NCBI GenBank assembly: GCA_001464865.1 | Contig: LNEG01000070.1 | Span: 1 to 35,326, forward strand | From: Burkholderiales bacterium Ga0074133 | GTDB taxonomy: Bacteria > Pseudomonadota > Gammaproteobacteria > Burkholderiales > Burkholderiaceae_C | Length of the DNA: 35,326 nt | Direction: 5' to 3' | In this document: positions 21,669-30,400 of the stretch, in pieces | Layout: every line of letters begins with the position of its first letter | How positions within the stretch are numbered: the first letter of the stretch is position 1 | Made by a program: the position numbers and the translations under genes | The notes under the pieces: model-generated | The model's database searches: none | Told to the model about the DNA's origin: nothing | Seen by the model: only the letters and a program-made list of their open reading frames with translations

Positions 21669-22343
21669 ATGTCACGCAAACCCAAAAAAGGCTACTTTGT
21701 GCGCGGCCAGTTCGTTGCCGAAGGCAGCGAACTGGACCTTCAGCTCAAGGCCGAACTCAAAGGCACGCCCGATGCCAGCCGTACCGATCTCAAGCGCGAG
21801 AGCGACGAGCTCCAGGACCTGGGCAAGGAACTGCTGACGCTGCGCACCGACCTGTTCAACGCTGTGGGGCTGCCCGACAAGCTGGTGGACGCCCTGGCCG
21901 AAGCCAAGCGCATCACCAACTTTGAAGGCAAGCGCCGCCAGATGCAGTACGTGGGCAAGCTCATGCGCAAGCTTGACCCCGAAGTGGTGCAGGCCGCCCG
22001 CCAGGCTCTGGAGGAGCAGCACAAGGGCTCGGCCACCGAGAAGATGAGCCTGCACCTGGCCGAACACTGGCGTGACCGCCTGATTGCCGACGACGAGGCA
22101 TTGGCGCCGTGGATGGCCGACCACCCCGACACCGACACCCAGCAGTTGCGCGCCCTGATCCGACAGGCCCGCAAGGACGCCCAGCCTGCCGGCAAAGAGG
22201 CGAACGTACAGGTCTCGCAAGGCCTGGCCCCGCGCAAGGGCCGCGCGTACCGCGAGCTTTTCCAGCTGGTACGCGAGCACCTGGGCGGCCCTGGTGCCGC
22301 CAAAGACGGCAGCGATGATGCAGAGGACGAGTTCAATGACTGA
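21669..22343 (+). CDS. yjgA: YjgA (DarP) ribosome-associated protein
   Basis: DUF615 protein of 224 residues. In E. coli YjgA (renamed DarP) associates with 50S precursors and helps late ribosome assembly. Supporting stretches are MSRKPKKGYFVRGQFVAEGSELD, RTDLKRESDELQDLGKELLTL, AKRITNFEGKRRQMQYVGKLMRKLD and the C-terminal KGRAYRELFQLVRE. It is mostly charged and helical, without signal or membrane segments, and slightly longer than the E. coli protein, with an acidic tail. The start has no clear ribosome site. The last 8 bases overlap the start of the following molybdopterin gene, indicating cotranscription. Confidence 0.95.
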   Translation: MSRKPKKGYFVRGQFVAEGSELDLQLKAELKGTPDASRTDLKRESDELQDLGKELLTLRTDLFNAVGLPDKLVDALAEAKRITNFEGKRRQMQYVGKLMRKLDPEVVQAARQALEEQHKGSATEKMSLHLAEHWRDRLIADDEALAPWMADHPDTDTQQLRALIRQARKDAQPAGKEANVQVSQGLAPRKGRAYRELFQLVREHLGGPGAAKDGSDDAEDEFND

Positions 22344-22947
22344 GCCGCAAACAGCCCAGGGCTTTGACCCCGTCCGCATCGGCATCGTCTCCGTCAGCGA
22401 CCGCGCCAGCACCGGCGTCTACGAAGACAAGGGCCTGCCCGCGCTGCAGGACTGGCTCACCCGCGCGCTGCACAACCCCATCACGTTCGAGCCGCGCCTG
22501 ATCCCCGACGAGCAGGACCGCATCAGCGCCACGCTGATCGAACTGGTGGACGCCGGCTGCAGCCTGGTGCTGACCACCGGCGGCACGGGCCCTGCACTGC
22601 GCGATGTGACGCCAGAGGCCACCCTGGCCGTGGCGCACAAGGAAATGCCGGGCTTTGGCGAGCAGATGCGCCAGATCAGCCTGAAATTTGTGCCCACGGC
22701 CATCCTCTCGCGCCAGGTGGCGGTGGTGCGTGGCCAGAGCCTGATCATCAACCTGCCGGGCCAGCCCAAGGCGATTGCCGAAACGCTGGAAGGCCTGAAA
22801 GACGCCGATGGCAAGCAGATCGTGCCGGGCATCTTTGCGGCTGTGCCCTACTGCGTGGACCTGATCGGTGGGCCCTACATGGAAACGCGCGACGAAGTGT
22901 GCAAGGCGTTCCGGCCCAAGAGTGCGGTTCGCCCGCTCACGCCCTGA
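22336..22947 (+). CDS. mog: Molybdopterin adenylyltransferase, MogA/MoaB type
   Basis: Protein of 203 residues in the MoaB/Mog family, which adenylates molybdopterin before molybdenum insertion. Visible motifs are RIGIVSVSDRASTGVYEDKG at the N-terminus, the substrate-binding loop LTTGGTGPALRDVTPEAT (about residues 81-98), the acidic and Arg residues around EMPGFGEQMRQIS, and SLIINLPGQPKAIAETLE. The length is that of MogA rather than MoaB (about 170), so MogA is preferred. It overlaps yjgA by 8 bp and is followed 52 bp later by the PilZ gene. No other cofactor genes are in the window. Confidence 0.93.
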   Translation: MTEPQTAQGFDPVRIGIVSVSDRASTGVYEDKGLPALQDWLTRALHNPITFEPRLIPDEQDRISATLIELVDAGCSLVLTTGGTGPALRDVTPEATLAVAHKEMPGFGEQMRQISLKFVPTAILSRQVAVVRGQSLIINLPGQPKAIAETLEGLKDADGKQIVPGIFAAVPYCVDLIGGPYMETRDEVCKAFRPKSAVRPLTP

Positions 22948-22999
22948 ACCCAACACTGCCGCCCGTGAAACCCGGCAGGCGACAACCGGTTGTCCATCG

Positions 23000-23356
23000 A
23001 TGAGCCCTACACCCCCCACAGGTGCCGCCAGCGAACGCCGAAACCAGTCCCGCCGTATCCTGAGAGTGCAGGCGCAGCTGCACATTGCGGGCCACCCACC
23101 GATGGCTGTTCGCACCATGGATGTCAGTGAAGGCGGAATCAGCGTGCTGTGCGCCGTGAACCTGCCAGTGCGCACCGAATGCACGATACATGTACAGCTG
23201 CCGATACCCCCAAACGGGCGCAGACTGCTGCAACTGCGCGCGGTGGTCCAGTATGGAATCCTGAGCAGTAGCGGTGGCGGATTCCAGCTCGGGATGGCCA
23301 CGATCCACACGGATGCGCCCGCACGCGACGCGATCCGGATCTACATCAAGAACTGA
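23000..23356 (+). CDS. PilZ-domain protein, probable c-di-GMP receptor
   Basis: Single-domain PilZ protein of 118 residues. The two c-di-GMP binding motifs are present: an Arg-rich RxxxR segment (RRNQSRRILRV, about residues 13-23) and the DVSEGGI motif (DxSxxG, about 41-47). The rest matches the beta-barrel (CTIHVQLPIP, GFQLGMATI). It should sense the c-di-GMP made or removed by the GGDEF-EAL and HD-GYP proteins also encoded here, though the partner it acts on is unknown; single-domain PilZ proteins can affect pili, flagella or exopolysaccharide. The ATG at 23000 has a poor ribosome site. Confidence 0.9.
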   Translation: MSPTPPTGAASERRNQSRRILRVQAQLHIAGHPPMAVRTMDVSEGGISVLCAVNLPVRTECTIHVQLPIPPNGRRLLQLRAVVQYGILSSSGGGFQLGMATIHTDAPARDAIRIYIKN

Positions 23357-23430
23357 TTTGCGCCAGCGCGGCGGCGGGTACGGCCTCGCTCATCGCCAGG
23401 GGGCTTTGCCGGGATGCGCCAGGCAAGAGG

Positions 23431-24210
23431 TTACTTCCCCACCAGCTCGTTGAGCTTGCCCGCCTCGAACTGCTCCTTGAGCGCGGCATCGCAGGGCACG
23501 CAGTCCTTGTTTTGCGGATTGGCCGAGAGCTTCTCGATGGCCTGCCACAGCAGCGCAATCTGGTGCTCCTGCGAAGACGCGTTGTCGATCAGGCCGCGCA
23601 TGGCCTGCGACAGCGGGTCGTCTTCCTGCGTGATGCCGTAGGCCGTGAACTTGCGGGCCTGCTGCGGCTCGGTCACGTCGGCGCTTTCGCCGGCCTTTGA
23701 CGGGATGATGCGCGCCGGGATGCCGACGGCGGTGGCTCCCGGTGGCACTGGCTTGATGACCACGGCGTTGCTGCCGATCTTCGCGCCATCGCCCACCTCG
23801 AAGCCGCCCAGCACCTTGGCGCCGGCACTGACCACGACATCCTTGCCCAGCGTCGGGTGGCGCTTGGCGCCCTTGTAGAGCGATGTGCCGCCCAGCGTGA
23901 CGCCCTGGTAGATGGTGCAGCCGTCACCGATCTCGGCCGTCTCGCCCACCACCACACCCATGGCGTGATCGAAGAACACGCGCTCGCCGATCTTTGCGCC
24001 GGGGTGGATCTCGATGCCGGTGAACCAGCGCGCAAAGTGCGATGTGAAGCGGCCCAGCCACTTGAAGCCGTTGTTCCAGAACCAGTGCGCCGGGCGGTGC
24101 AGCCAGATGGCGTGCAGGCCCGGGTAGCAGGTGATCACCTCCCATGTGCTGCGCGCGGCAGGATCGCGGTCGAGGATGCACTGGATATCGGAACGCAGGC
24201 GATCGAACAT
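23431..24210 (-). CDS. cysE: Serine O-acetyltransferase
   Basis: Cytosolic enzyme of 259 residues that makes O-acetylserine from serine and acetyl-CoA, the first step of cysteine synthesis. The N-terminal helical part is short ([25 protein letters not shown]), then the left-handed beta-helix with hexapeptide repeats contains [43 protein letters not shown], which includes the catalytic Asp-His (FFDHAMG). The C-terminal part has extra residues after the helix, ending LNELVGK. Cysteine feedback and binding to CysK usually need a C-terminal Ile, which is absent here. It lies 32 bp downstream of trmJ on the same strand, a conserved pairing in betaproteobacteria. Confidence 0.95.
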   Translation of the reverse strand: MFDRLRSDIQCILDRDPAARSTWEVITCYPGLHAIWLHRPAHWFWNNGFKWLGRFTSHFARWFTGIEIHPGAKIGERVFFDHAMGVVVGETAEIGDGCTIYQGVTLGGTSLYKGAKRHPTLGKDVVVSAGAKVLGGFEVGDGAKIGSNAVVIKPVPPGATAVGIPARIIPSKAGESADVTEPQQARKFTAYGITQEDDPLSQAMRGLIDNASSQEHQIALLWQAIEKLSANPQNKDCVPCDAALKEQFEAGKLNELVGK

Positions 24211-24242
24211 GGGCGGCTTCTTTGTCTCGTGGGGCTGGCAGT

Positions 24243-25046
24243 CTAGCGTTTTGCCTCTGCGGCCTCGATCATGGCCTTGGCGACACCGCGCAGGATGTGG
24301 ATTTCCTCGGGGGCGAGCTGCGCCCGGTTGAAAAGCTGGTTAAGGCGCGGCATGAGCTTCTTGGGTGCGGCCGGGTCGAGAAAGCCGATCTGCGTGAGGG
24401 CCTGTTCCCAGTGGGCCAGCATGCCGGCGACCTGGGCGGCGTCGGCTGCGAGGCGGGCTGGCGCGGCATCAGGCACCGCAAAGCTGCCCAGCGCCTGGCG
24501 CCATTCGTAGGCGATGACCTGGATGGCGGCACCCAGGTTGAGCGACCCGAAGCCCGGGTTGGTCGGAATCGACAGCGCCACATGGCAGCGGTAGACGTCT
24601 TCGTTGGCCATGCCAAAGCGCTCCGAGCCAAACAGGAAGGCTACGCCGGCCTGCACAGGCAGCAAATCGTCGTGATTTTCTGGATTTTTGGTGTTTTCGG
24701 CCTGCAGTCCAGCATTCATCATGCCTGATTGCTCTCTTTTCAATAGCATCTCGAAATGCTGGCGGGGAGCGCTGGTGGGCGGTCCGAAATCACGCGGGGT
24801 CATGGCGGTGGCGCAAAGGTGGCTCATCCCATCCAGCGCTTCGTCCAGGGTGGCGACAATCCGCGCGTTCTCCAGCACATCCAGGGCACCGCTGGCGCGC
24901 TGAATGGTTTCCTCGCGCCGCAGCACGTTGGGCCAGCGCGGCGCCACCAGCACCAGGTCGTCAAAACCCATGGTTTTCATCGCGCGCGCGGCGGCGCCTA
25001 CGTTGCCGGCGTGGCTGGTGTTGATCAGGATGAATCGGGTCTTCAT
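24243..25046 (-). CDS. trmJ: tRNA (cytidine/uridine-2'-O-)-methyltransferase TrmJ
   Basis: SPOUT-family methyltransferase of 267 residues that 2'-O-methylates position 32 of several tRNAs using S-adenosylmethionine. It opens [35 protein letters not shown], with the Asn and Arg typical of the RNA site, and has the knot segments [20 protein letters not shown] and [24 protein letters not shown] stretch at about residues 98-130 ([19 protein letters not shown] and onward) is unusually rich in Asn, Glu and Lys and is encoded by an AT-richer copy of the dispersed repeat at 24692-24743; it looks like an in-frame insertion between the two knot halves. Probably cotranscribed with cysE and divergent from suhB. 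Confidence 0.94.
   Translation of the reverse strand: MKTRFILINTSHAGNVGAAARAMKTMGFDDLVLVAPRWPNVLRREETIQRASGALDVLENARIVATLDEALDGMSHLCATAMTPRDFGPPTSAPRQHFEMLLKREQSGMMNAGLQAENTKNPENHDDLLPVQAGVAFLFGSERFGMANEDVYRCHVALSIPTNPGFGSLNLGAAIQVIAYEWRQALGSFAVPDAAPARLAADAAQVAGMLAHWEQALTQIGFLDPAAPKKLMPRLNQLFNRAQLAPEEIHILRGVAKAMIEAAEAKR
24692..24743 (-). repeat. Copy 3 of the ~50-bp dispersed repeat, in frame inside trmJ
   Basis: Read on the minus strand: TTGAAAAGAGAGCAATCAGG, then GCTGGACTGCAGGCCGAAAACA. It shares the AGC / CAGG / CTGGACT / GGC / AAAACA framework with the copies at 6977-7027 and 15007-15057. Unlike the surrounding gene it is A-rich. Confidence 0.55.
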
Positions 25047-25164
25047 GGAGGAGGCAAATGGGCGCAGAAAGAGCGGTGGCTAGGTGAAAACGGGCACTGC
25101 AGGTAAAATTTCGCCCTCATTGTCGCCGCCCGCATCGCCGGGCGTGCCGATCCGCTCCTGATTT

Positions 25165-25196
25165 GCAGCGCGCCCCGTTTTGCGGTGCGCTGCGTA
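25165..25196 (+). promoter_or_regulatory. Leader hairpin upstream of suhB
   Basis: GCAGCGCGCC (25165-25174) can pair with GGTGCGCTGC (25184-25193) in RNA, with one G-U pair and a loop of 9 nt, ending 17 bp before the suhB ATG. A TAAAAT at 25104-25109 is a possible -10 for suhB, without a clear -35. Function not known. Confidence 0.35.
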
Positions 25197-25209
25197 ACAC
25201 CACAACCGA

Positions 25210-26184
25210 ATGTCGTCCAACCTGCACCCCATGCTTAACGTGGCCATCAAGGCCGCACGCGCCGCCGGCGCCATCATCAACCGCGCGGCCCTTGACGTGG
25301 AATCGGTGCGGATCTCGCAAAAGCAGATCAACGACTTCGTGACCGAAGTGGACCACGCGTCCGAAAAAATCATCATCGAGACGCTGCTGACGGCCTACCC
25401 TGGCCACGGCATCCTGGCCGAAGAGTCGGGCAAGGAATACGGCGCCAAGGATTCGGAATTTGTCTGGATCATCGACCCGCTGGACGGCACCACCAACTTC
25501 ATCCACGGCTTTCCCGTGTACTGCGTCAGCATTGCGCTGGCCGTCAAGGGCAAGGTCGAGCAGGCCGTGGTGTACGACCCGACCCGCAACGACCTGTTCA
25601 CGGCCACCAAGGGACGCGGCGCCTACCTGAACGAGCGCCGCATCCGCGTGAGCAAGCGCACCCAGCTCAAGGACTGCCTCATCTCCACCGGCTTCCCCTT
25701 CCGCCCGGGCGACAACTTCAAGAGCTACCTGAACATGATGGCCGACGTGATGCAGCGCACCGCCGGCCTGCGCCGCCCCGGCGCTGCCGCGCTGGACCTG
25801 GCCTACGTGGCCGCGGGTTACACCGACGGATTCTTCGAGACCGGCCTGTCGATCTGGGATGTGGCGGCAGGCTCGCTGCTGGTCACCGAGGCCGGCGGCC
25901 TGGTGGGCAACTTCACGGGTGAGGCCGACTTCCTGGAACAGCGCGAATGCCTGGCGGGCAGCCCGCGCATCTATGGCCAGCTGGTGCCTATCCTGGGCAA
26001 GTACAGCAAGTTTGCGAGCGCGGGCGACAAGGCAGCCGTGCGCCAGGCCGCGCAGGTCGCCGAGCCCGACGCCGCATTGGCGGCCGACGCTGCTGCAGCC
26101 ATCGAAGATGATGCCCCCACCGGCACACCCGGCAGCGCGGAAGCGGCCCCGTCAGCCACCAAGGACGACAGCGCGCCGTTCTGA
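25210..26184 (+). CDS. suhB: Inositol monophosphatase family protein SuhB
   Basis: Magnesium-dependent phosphatase of 324 residues; SuhB also joins the Nus antitermination complex at rRNA operons in enterobacteria. Catalytic motifs are intact: AEESG (about 70), the metal site [13 protein letters not shown] (about 88-100) and [15 protein letters not shown] (about 216-230). The N-terminus, [22 protein letters not shown], is typical. The last 55 or so residues form an Ala-, Asp- and Pro-rich low-complexity tail ([19 protein letters not shown]) beyond the usual ~265-residue core. It is divergent from trmJ and converges on the HD-GYP gene. Confidence 0.95.
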   Translation: MSSNLHPMLNVAIKAARAAGAIINRAALDVESVRISQKQINDFVTEVDHASEKIIIETLLTAYPGHGILAEESGKEYGAKDSEFVWIIDPLDGTTNFIHGFPVYCVSIALAVKGKVEQAVVYDPTRNDLFTATKGRGAYLNERRIRVSKRTQLKDCLISTGFPFRPGDNFKSYLNMMADVMQRTAGLRRPGAAALDLAYVAAGYTDGFFETGLSIWDVAAGSLLVTEAGGLVGNFTGEADFLEQRECLAGSPRIYGQLVPILGKYSKFASAGDKAAVRQAAQVAEPDAALAADAAAAIEDDAPTGTPGSAEAAPSATKDDSAPF

Positions 26185-26285
26185 CACCGACCATCCTGCG
26201 CTGGCGCCCATATCAGGCACGGCCAGCAACGCAGCCGGCCCACGCGCCACGTCGCGGCACCCCGGGCACGGGATGGCGCCGCTGA

Positions 26286-27416
26286 TCAGGTCGGATCGGG
26301 ATACTTTTCGGCAATCTTGCGGAAGTCTTCTGCAAGGTCCACAAAGGCGTCGACCATGTCGGGGTCGAAGTGCGTACCCTTGCCACGGATGATGGTGTTG
26401 CAGGCCTGGTCGTGCGAGAAGGCGGGCTTGTACACCCGCTTGCTGATGAGCGCGTCGTACACATCCGCCACCGCCATCAACCTGGCGGACACCGGAATGG
26501 CATCCCCCGCCAGCGCCAGCGGGTAGCCCGTGCCGTCCCACATTTCCTGGTGGCTGTAGGCGATCTCCTTGGACACGCTCAGAAACGCCACCCGCATGCC
26601 CAGGCGGCGCTCGGCGTCTTCGATGGCGTCGCGGCCCAGCGTGGTGTGGGTCTTCATCACCTCGAACTCTTCCACCGTCAGCTTGCCGGGTTTCAGCAGG
26701 ATGCTGTCGGGTATGCCGATCTTGCCGATGTCATGCAGTGGCGCCGACTTGTACAGCAGGTCGATCATCCGGTCGTTCAGGATGTGCTCGAACCGGGGAT
26801 GGTGCCGCAGCCGCTCGGCCAGTGCCTTCACGTACAGCTGTGTGCGGCGAATGTGGTTGCCGGTTTCGTTGTCACGGGTTTCGGCCAGCGAGGTCATCGC
26901 CATGATGGTCACGTCCTGGATCGCCTGCACTTCCAGGGTGCGCATGGCCACTTCGCGCTCCAGATAGGCGCTCTTGTCGCGCAGGAAGTCTGCCGTCGCC
27001 TTGAGCGCCAGGTGCGTGTTCACGCGGGCCAGCAGTATGGGCGGGCTGATGGGCTTGGTGATGTAGTCCACGGCACCGAGCGCCAGCCCTGCCCGCTCAT
27101 CGTCCGTGTCCGAGCGCGACGTGAGGAAGATCACCGGAATGTTGCGCGTGGCAGCGTTGTCCTTGAGCTGGCGGCAGACCTCATGGCCATCGAGCCCGGG
27201 CATCACGATGTCCAGCAGGATCAGGTCGGGCTGCGGAGCCGACTGCGCGATGCGCAGGGCCTTTTCGCCGCTGTTGGCCACCTTCACCACATAGTGCTCC
27301 TTGAGGAGCGTTCCCATCAGGGTCAGGTTGTCGGGCGTGTCGTCCACCACCAGGATCGTGGCGATGGGCTTATCGACCAAGGTAGCCTGACTGGAGACAA
27401 AAGGCGCGTTGTCCAT
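26286..27416 (-). CDS. HD-GYP response regulator, probable c-di-GMP phosphodiesterase
   Basis: Two-domain protein of 376 residues of the RpfG type. The receiver (about 20-140) has VVDDTPDN, the phospho-acceptor Asp at about residue 68 in LILLDIVMPG, and the Lys in ITKPISP. A coiled linker leads to the HD-GYP domain (about 175-370), with HIRRTQLYVKALA, the catalytic pair in PLHDIGKIGIPD (about 226-236) and the motif HQEMWDGTGYP (about 287-297). All metal ligands expected for hydrolysis of c-di-GMP appear present. It starts 17 bp after the giant hybrid kinase gene on the same strand, so it is very likely the phosphorelay output of that kinase. Confidence 0.95.
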   Translation of the reverse strand: MDNAPFVSSQATLVDKPIATILVVDDTPDNLTLMGTLLKEHYVVKVANSGEKALRIAQSAPQPDLILLDIVMPGLDGHEVCRQLKDNAATRNIPVIFLTSRSDTDDERAGLALGAVDYITKPISPPILLARVNTHLALKATADFLRDKSAYLEREVAMRTLEVQAIQDVTIMAMTSLAETRDNETGNHIRRTQLYVKALAERLRHHPRFEHILNDRMIDLLYKSAPLHDIGKIGIPDSILLKPGKLTVEEFEVMKTHTTLGRDAIEDAERRLGMRVAFLSVSKEIAYSHQEMWDGTGYPLALAGDAIPVSARLMAVADVYDALISKRVYKPAFSHDQACNTIIRGKGTHFDPDMVDAFVDLAEDFRKIAEKYPDPT

Positions 27417-27433
27417 GGAGTGTCCTGCGTGTT

Positions 27434-30400
27434 TCAGGGAGGCGGCTCGTCGGGCGGCAACATGTCCAGAGCCAGGTCGAAGTCAAATTGGAAAATCTGG
27501 GCCCCGACTCCGTCGAAGGCACTTCCCATCAAACCGGCCAGCACCGGCATATTGTGCTGAAAAAACTCTGTGGCTGCGGGGTCGTCTTGCGCCAGCAGTG
27601 CGCGCAGGCGGGCCAGGACTTCGGCCGGCTCCGCGTTGGCCTGCGCCACGGCTGACTGCACCGCAGCCGCGCTCTGGCCAGCGGCCTGCGCCTGCCAGTC
27701 GCGCAGCCCCGCGAGCAGGGGGTCCAGGTCGGCCTCCAGTGCCTCCAACAGCGGCGTTGCAGTGGTTGCCCCGGCGCGCAGTGCGGCTTCCACCGCGTGG
27801 GCGCGGTCGGACACCGCCTTCGCGCCGATGTTGGCTGCGACGGAGCGCAAGGTATGCGCAAGGCGCTCTGCCAGTGCGGTGTCCCGATCGGCGAGCGCCT
27901 CGTGCAGGCGAGCGACGACGCCAGCCTGGCCACTGGCAAAGCGGTCCAGCAGTTGCGCGTACAGCGCAGGCTTGCCCAGAGCACGCTGCTGGCCCAGCGC
28001 GGTGTCAAGCCCTGCCACTACCGGCAGGATGAGCGGCGACGCTGCTGCGGGTGCGCCGTTCTGGCTCCCAGCGTCTGACACCGCACCCGGTGCCATCCCG
28101 GCCAGCGGCAGGCCCAGCCCTGGCCGCGGGCGGATCCAGCGAGCCAGTGCAGCCCAGAGCGCGGCGGGCTCGATGGGCTTGGCCACATGGTCGTTCATGC
28201 CAGCGGCAAAACAGCGCTGTCTGTCGGCTTCCATGGCGTTGGCCGTCATGGCGATGATGGGAAGCTGCGCATGGCGCGGATCCGCGCGCAGGGCCCGTGT
28301 TGCGGCCTCGCCGTCCATCACCGGCATCTGCATGTCCATCAGCACTAGGTCGTACTGCTTGCGCTCGATGCGGTCGATGGCCGCCTGGCCGTTCTCGGCC
28401 ACATCCACCGCAAACCCTGCGTCGCGCAGAAGCTCCACCGCCACCATCTGGTTCAGCTCGTTGTCTTCCACCAGCAGCACATGGGCGCCGCGCAGTTCCA
28501 GGGGCAGATCCTGCGCCGCAGGCGGAGCCACTGCCACGGCCGCTGCAGGCGGGATGGAATGCTCGCTGGGCTGCATGAGGGTGTCGAACAGCAACGATGC
28601 GTTGACCGGCTTGATGAGCACCGTGTCGATGCCCTGCGCGCGTGCCGCGCGCATCACGTCCTCGCGGCCATAGGCGGTGACCATGAGCATCTGCGGCACC
28701 CGTTCCATGCCCAGCGCACGGATGTGGCCCGCCAGCTCGACGCCGTCCATGCCCGGCATGTGCCAGTCCAGCAGCAGCAGCCCGAAGTGCCGCCCCTGCG
28801 CCATCGATTCGCGCAGGCGGGCCAGTGCCTGCAGGCCAGAGTGCGCCTGCTCGACCTCGAAGCCCATGGCGTGGAGCATGTCCGACAGCACGGTCGCCGC
28901 AGTGTGGTTGTCATCCACCACCAGCACCCGCTGGCCACGCAGGTCTGGCGGCGGCAGCAACTGGCGCGCTGGCGCACCGCGCAGCAGGGGTACCGTGAGA
29001 AAGAAGGTCGAGCCCCGGCCCAGTGCGCTGTGCACGCCCACCTGGCCGTGCATGAGCTCGGCCAGGCTTTTGCAGATGGCCAGGCCCAGACCGGTACCGC
29101 CGTAGCGGCGCGTGGTCGATGTATCGGCCTGCTGAAAGCTTTGAAAAAGCCGGTCGATCTGCTGCGGGCTGAGCCCGATGCCGGTGTCGCGCACCTCAAA
29201 GCGCAGCACCACCGTGTCGCCCTGGTCTTCGTGCAGGCGCACCGCAATGCTGATTTCGCCTTGCTCGGTGAACTTGATCGCGTTGTTCGCGTAGTTGATG
29301 AGGATCTGCCCGAGCCGCAGCGAGTCCCCGACAAGGTTGGGAGGCACATCGGCGCCCACATCGCACACCAGCTCCAGCCCCTTGGCACCCGCCTTGTAGC
29401 CCACGACATCCGTCACGTTTTCCAGCATGCGGTCCAGCACGAAGGGGCGGCTTTCGACGACCAGCTTGCCGGCCTCGATCTTGGAAAAGTCGAGGATGTC
29501 GTTGATGACGCCCAGCAGGTGCTGCCCCGCCTGCTGGATCTTGCTCACATAGTCATGCTGCCGCGGGCTCAGGCCGGATCGCAAAGCCAAGCGCGACATG
29601 CCGATGATGGCATTCATGGGCGTGCGGATTTCGTGGCTCATGTTGGCCAGGAAGGTCGACTTGAGCGCTGTGGTCTCTTCGGCAAGCTCCTTCGCCCGGC
29701 GCAGTTCCTGCTCGGCCTGCTGGCGGTCCGTAATGTCCACGAAAGTGCCGATGGCGCCGCCGGGCGAGCCGTCGGCCCGCGAAAAGCCGTGGAGCCAAAA
29801 GAGCGTGTGGTGGGTCTTGCCGTCTGCGTACGGCAGGTCCACCACCTTGTGCACGGATCGCTCTCCTTGCAACGCGTCGCGTGCGTCCGCGTCGAAACGG
29901 GCACGGTCTTGCTCCGACAGGTAGTCGAGGTCCATCACGGTCTTGCCGATCAGCTCTTCGCGCTGGATGCCAAAGGCCTGCTCGTACGCCCGGTTGAAGC
30001 CCAGGTAACGGCCGTCTGCCCCCTTGTAGAAAAGCGGCACCGGCACGGCATCGATCAATGCCTGCTGAAAGTCCAGCTGCTCGGCCACCCTGGCTTCCAG
30101 CAGCTTCTGGTCGTGGATGTCCACATTCACACCCACGACGCGCACCGCACGGCCTGCCTCGTCACGGAAGATGCGGGCAGCCGACAGGAACCAGTGCACG
30201 GCGCCGTCGGGGCGCACGATCCGCCAGGAGTCGCGCACATAGTCGTCGGCGCCGGCCAGCGCGTGCGCAATGTGCGCCACCGCCCGCTCCCGGTCATCGG
30301 GGTGCAGGCAGGCGGCCCAGTCGCTGGTGCTGCGCACCTGCGTGCCCGGCGGCAGGCCAAACATGGCAATGAGCTTTTCGCTCCAGAGCACGGTGTCCGT

